In this document: in pieces, positions 52,374 through 60,111 of the stretch
Layout of the letters: every line of letters begins with the position of its first letter
How positions within the stretch are numbered: the stretch's first letter is position 1
Made by a program: the position numbers and the translations under genes
NCBI RefSeq assembly: GCF_000737865.1
Contig: NZ_CP007287.1
Span: 1,040,872-1,104,871 of the forward strand
DNA: 64,000 bases
From: Bifidobacterium coryneforme
GTDB taxonomy: Bacteria; Actinomycetota; Actinomycetes; Actinomycetales; Bifidobacteriaceae
Reading direction: 5' to 3'
Notes under the pieces: model-generated
What the model saw: the letters and a program-made list of their open reading frames with translations, nothing else
What the model was told of the DNA's origin: nothing
The model's database searches: none

Positions 52374-52941
52374 CTTCACGGGGACCACGGCGGCATGGGT
52401 GGCCGCGTTCATTTCCTTCATCAGCGTGGTAATCAACCTCTGGATACCAAACAGGCATCGGCCGCAGGCATCGTTCACGCTGATCGAGCACCTGGGCCCA
52501 ATACCTCTGTTCCGACGATTGCAAAAAGTCAACACTCTCAAATTCACTACGTTCATGAATGCCCACGTTGCCTATCATCTTCAAAACGTTGGGGATGGTG
52601 CCGGGTACAACCTGTCCATATCCTTCGTCGATTGCTACGGAAGGACGACCATCAGCACAGAACAGGACCCTTATATCCCAACTATTAACAGGGTCTTCTC
52701 CACTAACGACGACCTATGGGTCTTCGTGAAAAGGAACAGCCTGTGCAAATCGAGCGCCTTGGAAGTGCATTGGGTCACGCCTCCGACTCGGCTGAATCAT
52801 TGCCGTTATCAGCGCATTTCGATTCCTACGTCACCTCACAAATGGGAAATTGCCAGCAGGATCTCCGAAACGGGCGGGCAGTGGTTCCTGCATCGGAGCT
52901 GGCACCATCGTGACCGAACAGGACAGCTGCGTCACCGGTAG
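52357..52941 (+). CDS. Membrane-anchored accessory protein next to antirepressor B
   Basis: A 194-residue protein with a membrane helix at 11-30 (TAAWVAAFISFISVVINLWI) and a beta-rich soluble domain (AHVAYHLQNVGDGAGYNLSI; SFVDCYGRTTIS; ALEVHWVTPPTRLNHCRYQR). The layout equals that of the 50273 product, but the sequences are strongly diverged, as expected for a variable accessory slot. The basic C-terminal tail overlaps the convergent 52826 gene. Confidence 0.65.
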   Translation: MHWVNSFTGTTAAWVAAFISFISVVINLWIPNRHRPQASFTLIEHLGPIPLFRRLQKVNTLKFTTFMNAHVAYHLQNVGDGAGYNLSISFVDCYGRTTISTEQDPYIPTINRVFSTNDDLWVFVKRNSLCKSSALEVHWVTPPTRLNHCRYQRISIPTSPHKWEIASRISETGGQWFLHRSWHHRDRTGQLRHR

Positions 52942-53122
52942 AGCAAACGAGCAAGTGGCAGACGCGAGCCGTAAGGTCGTTCAAGGTCCTCCGGCAGTCG
53001 TCAAGCATCCAGCTGTCAAGATTCTCAGCACGCCGCAAACGTGAGACGCTCACCGGGTTGCACACCGCCGAGACAGCAAGACAGACAATCGCCGCATCCT
53101 GCAACAATTCAGTCCACTCCAT
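52826..53122 (-). CDS. Small phage early protein, membrane-associated
   Basis: A 98-residue product. It has a hydrophobic N-terminal stretch (LLQDAAIVCLAVSAVC) and an amphipathic segment (SRLRRAENLDSWMLDDCRRT; LNDLTARVCHLLVC). The C-terminal 25 residues look random and lie antisense to the 52357 gene. The start at 53122 is one base beyond the stop of the HTH gene upstream, so the two form an operon. No family is recognised. Confidence 0.5.
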   Translation of the reverse strand: MEWTELLQDAAIVCLAVSAVCNPVSVSRLRRAENLDSWMLDDCRRTLNDLTARVCHLLVCSTGDAAVLFGHDGASSDAGTTARPFRRSCWQFPICEVT

Positions 53123-53123
53123 C

Positions 53124-53392
53124 TCACGCCGCCAGACCGGCGTCGGCGAGACGCTGTTCCTGCCGAGCTAGGTCTAGAAGAGCCCAGCCATCAGAGAAGC
53201 CGAGAGCATTGGAAACCTGATCAATTTCTGCCGTTGTCCAGCCAGAATCGCCTGACAGGCGCGCGTTGAGTCGGGTTAGATTTCGCCCCCCCCCCCCCAG
53301 CCAAGGCGTCTAGAAAGTACCTTCTTGCTGATGCCTGACCTGCCTCGTTCTGCTTCGATTGCCTTATTCAAGTTCTTCGCGAAGTCATTCAT
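53124..53392 (-). pseudogene. HTH regulator broken by a 13-base G/C tract (switch 2); possibly phase-variable
   Basis: From the ATG at 53392 the product reads NDFAKNLNKAIEAERGRSGI then SKKVLSRRLGW and enters a run of 13 G on the coding strand (C at 53286-53298). With 13 G it stops after WGGGGEI. With 11 or 14 G it continues as RNLTRLNARLSGDSGWTTAE, IDQVSNALGFSDGWALLDLA and RQEQ to a TGA at 53124, giving about 89 residues. The body on both sides looks like a small Cro-type regulator. The tract length decides whether it is functional. Confidence 0.7.
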
Positions 53393-53554
53393 TGTTGCTT
53401 TTTTCAACTCAATTGAGTTGGTATTTGTTTATAGTAACCTTTCCCGGTTATTTGTCAACTCATATGAGCTGGCACTTAGGAAAAGGACTTCCGCTTGGCC
53501 TATCTAACAGCGCAATAGAGTTGACAAATAACTCTATTGAGTTAATCTCGTCAT
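53393..53554. promoter_or_regulatory. Divergent control region of switch 2 with three AACTC-N4-GAGTT operators
   Basis: Operator-like sites occur at 53405-53420 (CAACTCAATTGAGTTG, perfect), 53456-53471 (CAACTCATATGAGCTG, one mismatch) and 53530-53543 (AACTCTATTGAGTT). TTGACA at 53521-53526 with TAATCT at 53543-53548 points right, and a minus-strand TTGACA with TATAAA points left. All promoters are overlapped by sites, the classic layout of a repressor switch. Confidence 0.75.
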
Positions 53555-53827
53555 ATGGTTAGAAACAGCGAATTACCCGAAATGGACCCGTTTTCTCGGA
53601 TCATTTCCGCTTCCGTCAAGGCCTTGGCCGCCAAGAAACGGATGTCAAATTCCTATATAGCGGGACAAATTGGCAAATCCCCTACATACGTGTCATTGCG
53701 CATCAGAGGACTTGATGCGTGGGATACTCATGACCTAAGCGCTCTCGCCCAGCTTTTTGACTACACGAGCGCATTTGGCATTGTGGACGAGGCTCGCGGG
53801 CTATCGGAATCCGACACGCCTCACTAA
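53555..53827 (+). CDS. HTH regulator (switch 2, divergent partner)
   Basis: A 90-residue XRE-type protein: IISASVKALAAKKRMSNSYI, then AGQIGKSPTYVSLRIRGLDA as the helix-turn-helix. It is divergent from the poly-C regulator across the AACTC-N4-GAGTT operators. The -10 at 53543-53548 would place the transcript start on or next to the ATG at 53555, implying a leaderless mRNA. It is a candidate prophage repressor although it lacks a C-terminal multimerisation domain. Confidence 0.75.
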   Translation: MVRNSELPEMDPFSRIISASVKALAAKKRMSNSYIAGQIGKSPTYVSLRIRGLDAWDTHDLSALAQLFDYTSAFGIVDEARGLSESDTPH

Positions 53828-53955
53828 GCAGCGACCCCACTGCTCGCATATCGCAGCGCCTCTTTATCTCCTTCGATACCACAAAGCTAAAACAGGTGCA
53901 GCTCTCTGCACTACATCGCTTTAGTACTACATGTGCTTCGTTGGCTGTATACAAT

Positions 53956-54033
53956 TCAAGTTCCTTGTCTATGTGTCTTTTGCGTTCCGCGACTACTCCG
54001 ACGCACTGTTAACAGAATCCGTGTAGACTGCAT
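53956..54033 (-). CDS. Very small ORF with a hairpin-embedded Shine-Dalgarno
   Basis: A 25-codon ORF (MQSTRILLTVRRSSRGTQKT...) whose ATG is preceded at six bases by AAAGGAGGTG. CACCT-GAAAGG-AGGTG can form a stem that hides this site. The peptide is basic, not hydrophobic, and I recognise no family. The strength of the ribosome-binding site is the only reason to list it. Confidence 0.35.
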   Translation of the reverse strand: MQSTRILLTVRRSSRGTQKTHRQGT

Positions 54034-54065
54034 AGCAAGCACCTCCTTTCAGGTGTAAGTGATTG

Positions 54066-54100
54066 AAGGGGTCCAGCTTCTTGGCGGGAGAGGGCCCCTT
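54066..54100 (+). terminator. Intrinsic terminator
   Basis: AAGGGGTCC and GGGCCCCTT pair over 9 bp (one G-U) around a 17-base loop, followed by TTTTA. It would end plus-strand transcription coming from the 53555 regulator. Confidence 0.75.
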
Positions 54101-54592
54101 TTTACATGCCATCGGCGCTCCACCTCTACAGAGAGTCAGAGCGACCCAAGCGCTTTCACCAAACCAACACACTTTGTTCGAATGGTGATTTAAAGATATG
54201 ACTTTGCCGACCGGGTGTCAATTTGGATGGGGAATGCCAGTTGGGCCCGATCGCATTCCAAGAGACTGCGGTTGTTCACCGAGAGGAGCTCCTTAATCTG
54301 TCCGTCTGCGAGGCGGATTAGTTGATTTGTTCCAACAACCTTACACGACACTCCCGATATGCGGGAACGTTATACCCGTTGGAATCACTGGTATTCGACC
54401 CCTCGAACTATCCGCCTGGACCGTTGCGGTAGCTGACAGAGACCGACTCGCTGACCAGCCGGATACCGTTAACGCTCACGGTCTGAGCCTATCTTTGTTC
54501 GCCACACCCGGAATTCAGGTTTCTTTAAGGTTGGTGTGAGGGTTCGCCCCGGCTGGTAGTCTGCTGAGAGTCACTGCGGACAAGGAGCCGAA
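54101..54592. other. Unassigned region between the island regulators and the lipoprotein gene
   Basis: About 490 bases. A 70-codon open frame (54327-54539) has plausible composition but no ribosome-binding site or family; it may be a gene remnant. No integrase or RNA gene is recognised. Confidence 0.35.
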
Positions 54593-55171
54593 ATGAAAAG
54601 ACCAGCAGCCATCCTCACCGCCTCCCTGGCACTCTTGCTCACCCTGTCCGGATGCGGGTCCCCCGGCACCGGGGCGACGGGGCAACAGCACAACGGAGCC
54701 GCCAAATCCACGCGAAATCCCGAGCTGAATGAACGGGGCAACCTTGTCAGACATGCTGGCGACACAGCCCGGGCCCTGGACTCCAAGGGCAAGGTGCAGG
54801 CCGAATGGACTGTAAACAAAATCGTGACCGACCCGACCTGCACGGGCGCCGACAGCGAACCCCCGGAAAACGGGCACTTCGTCGAACTGGACATGCAGGC
54901 AAGTCTGTCCAACGACTCCGACACCGATTGGTTGGGCATCGGATCTTCCGCGACATGGAGGTTCATCTACAAGGACGGCACCCTGTGGAGCGGGAATACC
55001 GGCTCGTTTCACGCATACGGGTGCCTGCCTGCGGCTGAGCAGATGCCTGGGACCCTTATCAGGGGAACCAAGGCACAAGGCAAGGTCATCTTTGACGTGC
55101 CATCCCTGGAGGGGTCCCTCTACTACGAGTACGACGGAGAGAACCCCGGATGGGAATACCCGATCGGCTGA
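54593..55171 (+). CDS. Predicted lipoprotein (DUF4352-like)
   Basis: A 192-residue secreted lipoprotein. The signal peptide ILTASLALLLTLSGCGS gives a lipobox LSGC with Cys21. The mature part starts with a flexible Gly/Thr-rich stretch, then a beta-sandwich-like domain (VQAEWTVNKIVTDPTCTGAD; GHFVELDMQASLSNDSDTDW) resembling DUF4352/telokin-like domains of actinobacterial lipoproteins. AAGGAG precedes the ATG. A terminator follows, so it is a single-gene unit. It may be chromosomal or island cargo. Confidence 0.8.
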   Translation: MKRPAAILTASLALLLTLSGCGSPGTGATGQQHNGAAKSTRNPELNERGNLVRHAGDTARALDSKGKVQAEWTVNKIVTDPTCTGADSEPPENGHFVELDMQASLSNDSDTDWLGIGSSATWRFIYKDGTLWSGNTGSFHAYGCLPAAEQMPGTLIRGTKAQGKVIFDVPSLEGSLYYEYDGENPGWEYPIG

Positions 55172-55229
55172 TCGGGTCCAGACGACCACCCGGCAGGCTC
55201 GAGGCCGGGTCCTGGTCCAACAATCTTCT

Positions 55230-55251
55230 GCCCCGTCGCCGCGGGGCTTTT
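55230..55251 (+). terminator. Terminator of the lipoprotein gene
   Basis: GCCCCG-TCGCCG-CGGGGC is a perfect 6-bp GC stem followed by TTTT. Confidence 0.8.
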
Positions 55252-55407
55252 CCATACCTAGACACCACCCGCCAAGAGGGCAGGCGGGGCAAAGCCCGTG
55301 TCAGCGCAGCAGCCTCGCTCTGCGGGATGCCGCATCCACCGTGACCTTGAAGTAGCCGGCGGGGCTGTTCCTTTGCCCGGGAGTGTCCGAACTTTCCGAT
55401 GCACTTT

Positions 55408-55427
55408 AGTATACATATAGTATACAT
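55408..55427. repeat. Tandem AGTATACAT repeat, 11-bp period
   Basis: AGTATACAT occurs at 55408-55416 and 55419-55427. Each copy contains the palindrome GTATAC, and the 11-base spacing places both on one DNA face. It lies just beyond the tRNA-Arg terminator. Confidence 0.6.
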
Positions 55428-55461
55428 TTCCGCCCCATCGGGAGGCTGTTTGGATAAGAGA

Positions 55462-55494
55462 GAAGCCCCACAGCCGTTGTGGCCGTAGGGCTTC
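55462..55494 (-). terminator. Terminator of the tRNA-Arg gene
   Basis: On the minus strand GAAGCCC...GGGCTTC with an inner CCACAA/TTGTGG-type pairing is followed by TCTCTTAT, directly downstream of the tRNA 3' end. Confidence 0.75.
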
Positions 55495-55498
55495 CGCG

Positions 55499-55575
55499 TG
55501 GTGCGCCAGACAGGATTCGAACCTGCAACCTGCTGATCCGTAGTCAGCTGCTCTAATCCATTGGGCTACTGGCGC
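55499..55575 (-). tRNA. tRNA-Arg(ACG)
   Basis: A full cloverleaf on the minus strand: acceptor GCGCCAG/CTGGCGC, D-arm with AGCCCAATGGATTAGAGC, anticodon stem CTGA/TCAG with loop CTACGGA giving anticodon ACG, and T-arm CAGGTTCGAATCCTG. The 3' CCA is encoded (55499-55501). The 3' end faces the prophage remnant, the orientation expected if the tRNA is an integration site, but I found no second copy of the 3' end at the other side. Confidence 0.95.
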
Positions 55576-55650
55576 ATGTCATCTCAAACAACTTCTTGCT
55601 TTTGACAACTCATATATATTACCGCATTTGGCACTGCAGTCCAGCCTGGT

Positions 55651-55688
55651 GTGTCGCCGCAGTTCTGTTTATCGAACTGCGGCGACAC
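55651..55688 (-). terminator. Terminator after the GH31 gene
   Basis: GTGTCGCCGCAGTTC and GAACTGCGGCGACAC form a perfect 15-bp stem with an 8-base loop, immediately beyond the alpha-xylosidase stop. There is no T-run. Confidence 0.75.
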
Positions 55689-55699
55689 CCGGTCGGCTG

Positions 55700-58120
55700 T
55701 TATGCAACAGTCAGCACCACTTGTCCGTTCTGGGAGCGCACACCCTCTCCCCTGCCCAGGCATCCGGTGAAGTCGCGGCCATCGGAGGAGACGATGGTCA
55801 CTTGATCACCGCTACGTTCAGCGGTGAAGACCACATCATCGCCGACCTCGTCACGAACGCGGGCCTCGGCCTTGCCATCCTGAGCCAGGAAGACGGAGAC
55901 GGTGACATCCGTTCCGTAGGCATATTCAGTACTGGTTTGCCCCTGCCGGGTAACCAGTACGGTTCCGTCACGGATCCAGAGCGGTACGGTATCGAAGCCT
56001 TCCCGACCGCTCATCCAGTGACCCGCCTGCCGGCAGTCCTCCTGCTCACCGGTGAACCAGTTGGTCCACACACCCTTGGGCAGGTAGTACTCCACGTCTC
56101 CGGAGTAGGAGAAGACCGGGGCCACCAGGAGGGAGGAACCCAGCATGTACTGCCTGTCGCAGTCCAGAGCGGTCCTGTCTTCGGGGAATTCCATGAACAT
56201 GGACCGCATGACGGGCTGCCCATCCTCATGTGCCTCAAGTCCGAGCTGGTAGAGATACGGCATGAGTGAGATCTTCAACCTGGTGAACTTCCTCAGCACA
56301 CTGACGGCGGTCTGCTCGGGCGGATTGACCACACCACGCCGCTCATCCTCCTGGTCAAAGAGCCAGGGCACCCGGTAGACGGTGGAACCATGCAGGCGGG
56401 AGTGGGACGACAGGAGACCGAAGGCGATCCAGCGCTTGTAGACCGCCGGGTCGGGATGGGCACCTTCGAAGCCACCGATATCGTGACTCCAGAACCCGAA
56501 GCCCGAGCTGACCAGGGACAGCCCGGCCCGCAGTGTCTGGGCCATGCCGTTGAAGGTCGACTCGCAGTCGCCACCCCAGTGGACCGGCTGTTGCTGCCCG
56601 CCGACGGTCGCCGACCTGGCATACAGGCAGGCCTGCCCCTTGCCCTTCACTTCTTCTATGGCCTCGAAGACGGTCTGGTTGTAGAGCTGGGTGTACCAGT
56701 TGTGCATGGAGGCCGAGTCCGATCCATCGAACCAGACCACGTCCGAGGGAATGCGTTCGCCGAAATCGGTCTTGATGGCGTCGACCCCCTGGGCGAGGAG
56801 GGTCTTGACCTTCCCCTTGTACCAGTCGCGGGCGGCAGGGTTGGTGAAGTCCACCAGTCCCATGCCGGCCTGCCAGAGGTCCGTCTGCCAGATGTCACCG
56901 TCAGGCTTGCGCACCAGGTAGCCCTTGTCCGCTCCCTCATCGAACAGGATGCTCTCCTGCCCGATGTAGGGGTTGATCCAGGCGCAGACGTGCAATCCCT
57001 TGTCCTCATGGAGACGGCTCAGGGTCCCCTCGATGTCGGGGAAGAAGCGTTTGTCCCACTGGAAGTCCGTCCAGTGGAACTCACGCATCCAGTAGCAGTC
57101 ATAGTGGAAGACGCTGAGCGGTATGTCCCTTTCGGCCATGCCGTCGATCATGGAGGTGACCGTCTGCTCGTCATACTTGGTGGTGAACGAGGTGGTCAGC
57201 CACAGTCCGTATGACCAGGCCGGAACCTCGGCGGGCCTGCCGACCAGGGCGGTGTACCGTTCCAGGATCCGCTTGGGGTCCGGCCCCGAAATCAGGTAGA
57301 AGTCGATGGCCTCACCGGGGACGCTGAACTGGACGGTCTCCGTGTTTTCGGAGGCCACCTCGAAGGAGACATGCCCCCTGTTGTTGACCAGGACCCCATA
57401 CCCGTTGCTCGTCATGTAGAACGGGATGTCCTTGTAGCCCTGCTCACTCGCAGTGCCGCCGTCCTCATTCCAGATGTCGATGGTCTGGCCGTTCTTCACA
57501 TACGGGCCGAAGCGTTCTCCGAAGCCGTAGACCCGCTCCCCCACCTCCAGTCCGAGCTGGATGGAGGTGAAGACCGGTGACTCGTCGTAGGCATGGGCCG
57601 TGGGCGAGACGCCGAACTCCCCCACCGGCTGGGTGGGCACCGCAGCATCCGGGGTAAGGAGGAACCTGGCCAGGGACTTGCCCCTGGCGTGGGTCAGTTC
57701 CTTCTCGCCGCATCTGAAGGTCATGTCGAAGGAGTCGCCCTTGGTCATGGTCAGGCTCAGGTCGCCGCTGGTCAGGCGGACGGTGGCCCCGTCCTGACCG
57801 ATCTCCCCGTCTCCGGGGCCCTGCGCGCTGGCGGTTATGATCCCCCCATCCGCCTCCTGCTCATTGACAGGGAAACCCGGGCAGACCCTGCTCCCCTTCC
57901 AGTGCGAGGCCTGGACACGTATGACCCCCTCGGCCGGTGACGATGCATGAATTCGGAAGGTGGGAAGATTGAGCGTATCAGCCCGGTCATGAATCACCCT
58001 CGTGGTGGCCAGCACATCCATGCTCTTGCCGTCATCGCCCACCGACAGTTCGTATGGCAAACGGGCGTACAGAGCTTCGACCCCTGGCCTGGCCAGCCAG
58101 TATCCATTGGTGAATTTCAT
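55700..58120 (-). CDS. yicI: GH31 alpha-xylosidase (YicI-like)
   Basis: Glycoside hydrolase of 806 residues that releases alpha-xylose, for example from isoprimeverose or xyloglucan fragments. It has an N-terminal beta-sandwich (1-350), the catalytic barrel with nucleophile Asp in GVDAIKTDFGERIP near 450 and acid/base Asp in WSHDIGGFEGAHPDPAVYKR near 545, and C-terminal beta domains. Length and the KTDFGE motif fit YicI better than GH31 alpha-glucosidases. It has no signal peptide, so it acts on sugar imported by the permeases just upstream (1-base gap). Confidence 0.92.
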   Translation of the reverse strand: MKFTNGYWLARPGVEALYARLPYELSVGDDGKSMDVLATTRVIHDRADTLNLPTFRIHASSPAEGVIRVQASHWKGSRVCPGFPVNEQEADGGIITASAQGPGDGEIGQDGATVRLTSGDLSLTMTKGDSFDMTFRCGEKELTHARGKSLARFLLTPDAAVPTQPVGEFGVSPTAHAYDESPVFTSIQLGLEVGERVYGFGERFGPYVKNGQTIDIWNEDGGTASEQGYKDIPFYMTSNGYGVLVNNRGHVSFEVASENTETVQFSVPGEAIDFYLISGPDPKRILERYTALVGRPAEVPAWSYGLWLTTSFTTKYDEQTVTSMIDGMAERDIPLSVFHYDCYWMREFHWTDFQWDKRFFPDIEGTLSRLHEDKGLHVCAWINPYIGQESILFDEGADKGYLVRKPDGDIWQTDLWQAGMGLVDFTNPAARDWYKGKVKTLLAQGVDAIKTDFGERIPSDVVWFDGSDSASMHNWYTQLYNQTVFEAIEEVKGKGQACLYARSATVGGQQQPVHWGGDCESTFNGMAQTLRAGLSLVSSGFGFWSHDIGGFEGAHPDPAVYKRWIAFGLLSSHSRLHGSTVYRVPWLFDQEDERRGVVNPPEQTAVSVLRKFTRLKISLMPYLYQLGLEAHEDGQPVMRSMFMEFPEDRTALDCDRQYMLGSSLLVAPVFSYSGDVEYYLPKGVWTNWFTGEQEDCRQAGHWMSGREGFDTVPLWIRDGTVLVTRQGQTSTEYAYGTDVTVSVFLAQDGKAEARVRDEVGDDVVFTAERSGDQVTIVSSDGRDFTGCLGRGEGVRSQNGQVVLTVA

Positions 58121-58121
58121 C

Positions 58122-58979
58122 TTATTTCACTGCTCCTGTCGTAATACCCCTGGAGAGGGTGCGCTGGAATATGAGGTAGAAGATCAGCGTGGGTACGATG
58201 CTGATCAGGGAGGCCGCCGCCGTGGTGGTCACATCCATGAGCCTGTCTCCGGTCAGCGAGGCGATGGCAATGGGGACGGTCTGCTTGGAGTTGTCAATCA
58301 GGAAGGCCATGGGAATCATGTACTCGTTCCATGTCCAGATGAAGAAGAAGACCAGCATGACGCTCAGTGTAGGCGTGGATATGGGGAAGACGATGTCCTT
58401 GAGGATCTTCCACCTGCTGGCCCCATCGATGGTCGCGGCCTCCAGGATGGCCTTGGGGAAGGTTCCATAGACCGAGGAGAGCAGATAGGTGCCGAAGGCG
58501 CTCTGGATGACGGTGAAGATGATGACTATGGCCCATTGGGAGTTATACAGCCCCATGCTCTTGAACATGATGTAGAGCGGGTAGAGCAGGGCCTCCTGGG
58601 GCATCATGTTGGCCAGCATGATCAGGAGGACGATCCAGCGCCGCCCTTTGACCCGGCCGATTCCGAGCGCAAAGGAGTTCAGCACTGAAAGGACGACCGC
58701 CAGGACCGACACCAGACCGCTGATCCAGATGCTGTTCCAGACCTTCTGGGGGAACCTGACCCTGGTCCAGAACTTCTCCAGTCCGGCCAGACTGAATTCA
58801 CTGGGCCATGAGAGCGGACCCGAGGCGTTGTAATCCGCCGCGGTCTTGAAGGCGTTGAGGAGGAGTATGAAGAAGGGGAAGAGCATGATCAGTCCACCGA
58901 CGATCAGCAGGGCCAGGATGACCCAGTCCCCTACCGTCCGGTTCTTCCTTGCCTTGGGAACGGTGATATGTGCACTCAT
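58122..58979 (-). CDS. Carbohydrate ABC transporter permease, MalG type
   Basis: CUT1 permease of 285 residues with about six membrane helices. The EAA loop is EAATIDGASRWKILKDIVFP near 180-200, and the C-terminus is the usual LISIVPTLIFYLIFQRTLSR with GITTGAVK. It lies between the MalF-type permease (3-base gap) and the GH31 gene. No ATPase gene is present; CUT1 systems in bifidobacteria commonly share one MsmK-like ATPase encoded elsewhere. Confidence 0.93.
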   Translation of the reverse strand: MSAHITVPKARKNRTVGDWVILALLIVGGLIMLFPFFILLLNAFKTAADYNASGPLSWPSEFSLAGLEKFWTRVRFPQKVWNSIWISGLVSVLAVVLSVLNSFALGIGRVKGRRWIVLLIMLANMMPQEALLYPLYIMFKSMGLYNSQWAIVIIFTVIQSAFGTYLLSSVYGTFPKAILEAATIDGASRWKILKDIVFPISTPTLSVMLVFFFIWTWNEYMIPMAFLIDNSKQTVPIAIASLTGDRLMDVTTTAAASLISIVPTLIFYLIFQRTLSRGITTGAVK

Positions 58980-58982
58980 GGC

Positions 58983-59951
58983 TTACTCCTCATCCTCTTT
59001 CTCAACCCGCTGCTGAAGGTTGGTGAAGACTATCGATATGACGATGATGACCACCGTCAGGGCCGTGGCTATGGCCGCTCCGTACCCCACCTGCTGGGAT
59101 TGGAAGAACTGGGTGTAGGAGTAGTAGGAAGGCACGATGGTGCTGTCGCCAGGACCACCCTTGGTCAGCATATACACAGGGGCGAAGACCTTCAGGGCCG
59201 CGATGGTGCAGGTGAGTGCGACCACGAAAATCTCGGGCTTGATGGCCGGCAGGGTGATGACTTTGAACCTCTGCCACCAGTTGGCCCCATCCAGGCTGGC
59301 CGCCTCATAGAGTTCCGGATCGACCCTCTGCAGACCCGACATGAAGATAACGAGCGGGTACCCCAGCTGGATCCAGATCATGATGACCATGAGGAATATC
59401 AGCGCCGTATCAGGAGACCCCAGCCAATTGTGCTGGAAACGGCCCAGGCCCACCCCCTCAAGAATCGCGTTCAACGCCCCGTTCTCCGGCCGGAATATCC
59501 ACCCCATGACCAGGGCCGCCACGGAGATGGGCAGGAGCTGGGGGAAATAATACACAGCCCGCATGGTCGAGGCGGTCTTTGCCCCAAAGCGCTTCTGCAC
59601 CACGTCGAATACCAGGGAGGCCAGAACCAGGCCGACCAGGATGGGAATGACCACCATGGCCACAATCATCCAGATTGAATTTCGGAAGGAGGCCCAAAAG
59701 GTGGCATCCCTCATCAGCCTGGACCAGTTGTCGAGTCCGATCCAGCGAGGCGGCCGTATGCCGCGGTAGTTGGTGAAGCTCAGATAGATGTTCCACAGGG
59801 CCGGAATGATGATGATCCAGAGCAGGACCGCCAGGCCCGGTATCAGGTACCACCAGAAACGGCTTGACGGATTGCCCGGTATCCGGGACATCCCGCGCTC
59901 TTCGTCGGTCCTGGAGGGGGCCGACTTCGCGCCTTTCTTTCGAGATCGCAT
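58983..59951 (-). CDS. Carbohydrate ABC transporter permease, MalF type
   Basis: CUT1 permease of 322 residues. A charged 30-residue N-terminus precedes WWYLIPGLAVLLWIIIIPAL, and the EAA loop is LYEAASLDGANWWQRFKVIT near 230. The GAGGA before the ATG at 59951 supports the start. It pairs with the MalG-type permease and the upstream lipoprotein binding protein, forming the importer for the xyloside or glucoside cleaved by the GH31 enzyme (inference from the operon). Confidence 0.93.
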   Translation of the reverse strand: MRSRKKGAKSAPSRTDEERGMSRIPGNPSSRFWWYLIPGLAVLLWIIIIPALWNIYLSFTNYRGIRPPRWIGLDNWSRLMRDATFWASFRNSIWMIVAMVVIPILVGLVLASLVFDVVQKRFGAKTASTMRAVYYFPQLLPISVAALVMGWIFRPENGALNAILEGVGLGRFQHNWLGSPDTALIFLMVIMIWIQLGYPLVIFMSGLQRVDPELYEAASLDGANWWQRFKVITLPAIKPEIFVVALTCTIAALKVFAPVYMLTKGGPGDSTIVPSYYSYTQFFQSQQVGYGAAIATALTVVIIVISIVFTNLQQRVEKEDEE

Positions 59952-60080
59952 TTCTCACTTCCTCTTGCACGATTGCTGCTCGGATACTGGCCCGCAAGGC
60001 CGAGGACCCGCTCCCTTGCGGAGGCAGGCCCTCCGGCCGAATGCTGCGGGATGGTCCGGCGAATAAACCAGACTCTTGTT

Positions 60081-60105
60081 GGCGGTTCAGCTGGTCTGAA
60101 CCGCC
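60081..60105 (-). promoter_or_regulatory. Intercistronic hairpin after the binding-protein gene
   Basis: GGCGGTTCAG-CTGGT-CTGAACCGCC is a perfect 10-bp stem six bases past the binding-protein stop. Such hairpins let binding proteins be made in excess over permeases by blocking 3' decay or partly terminating. Confidence 0.7.
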
Positions 60106-60111
60106 CAGCGA

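Noticed and set aside
54031-54050. CACCTCCTTTC as a mimic of the 16S rRNA 3' end (anti-SD small RNA)
   Set aside because: It is simply the complement of the strong AAAGGAGGTG ribosome-binding site on the other strand, which explains the match.
54327-54539. 70-codon plus-strand frame in the gene-poor region
   Set aside because: Composition is plausible, but there is no ribosome-binding site, partner or family, so it is noted only inside the region entry.
44292-55500. Direct-repeat attachment sites for the prophage
   Set aside because: I scanned by eye for a copy of the tRNA-Arg 3' sequence (GATTCGAACC core) at the left edge and found none; an exact boundary cannot be given.
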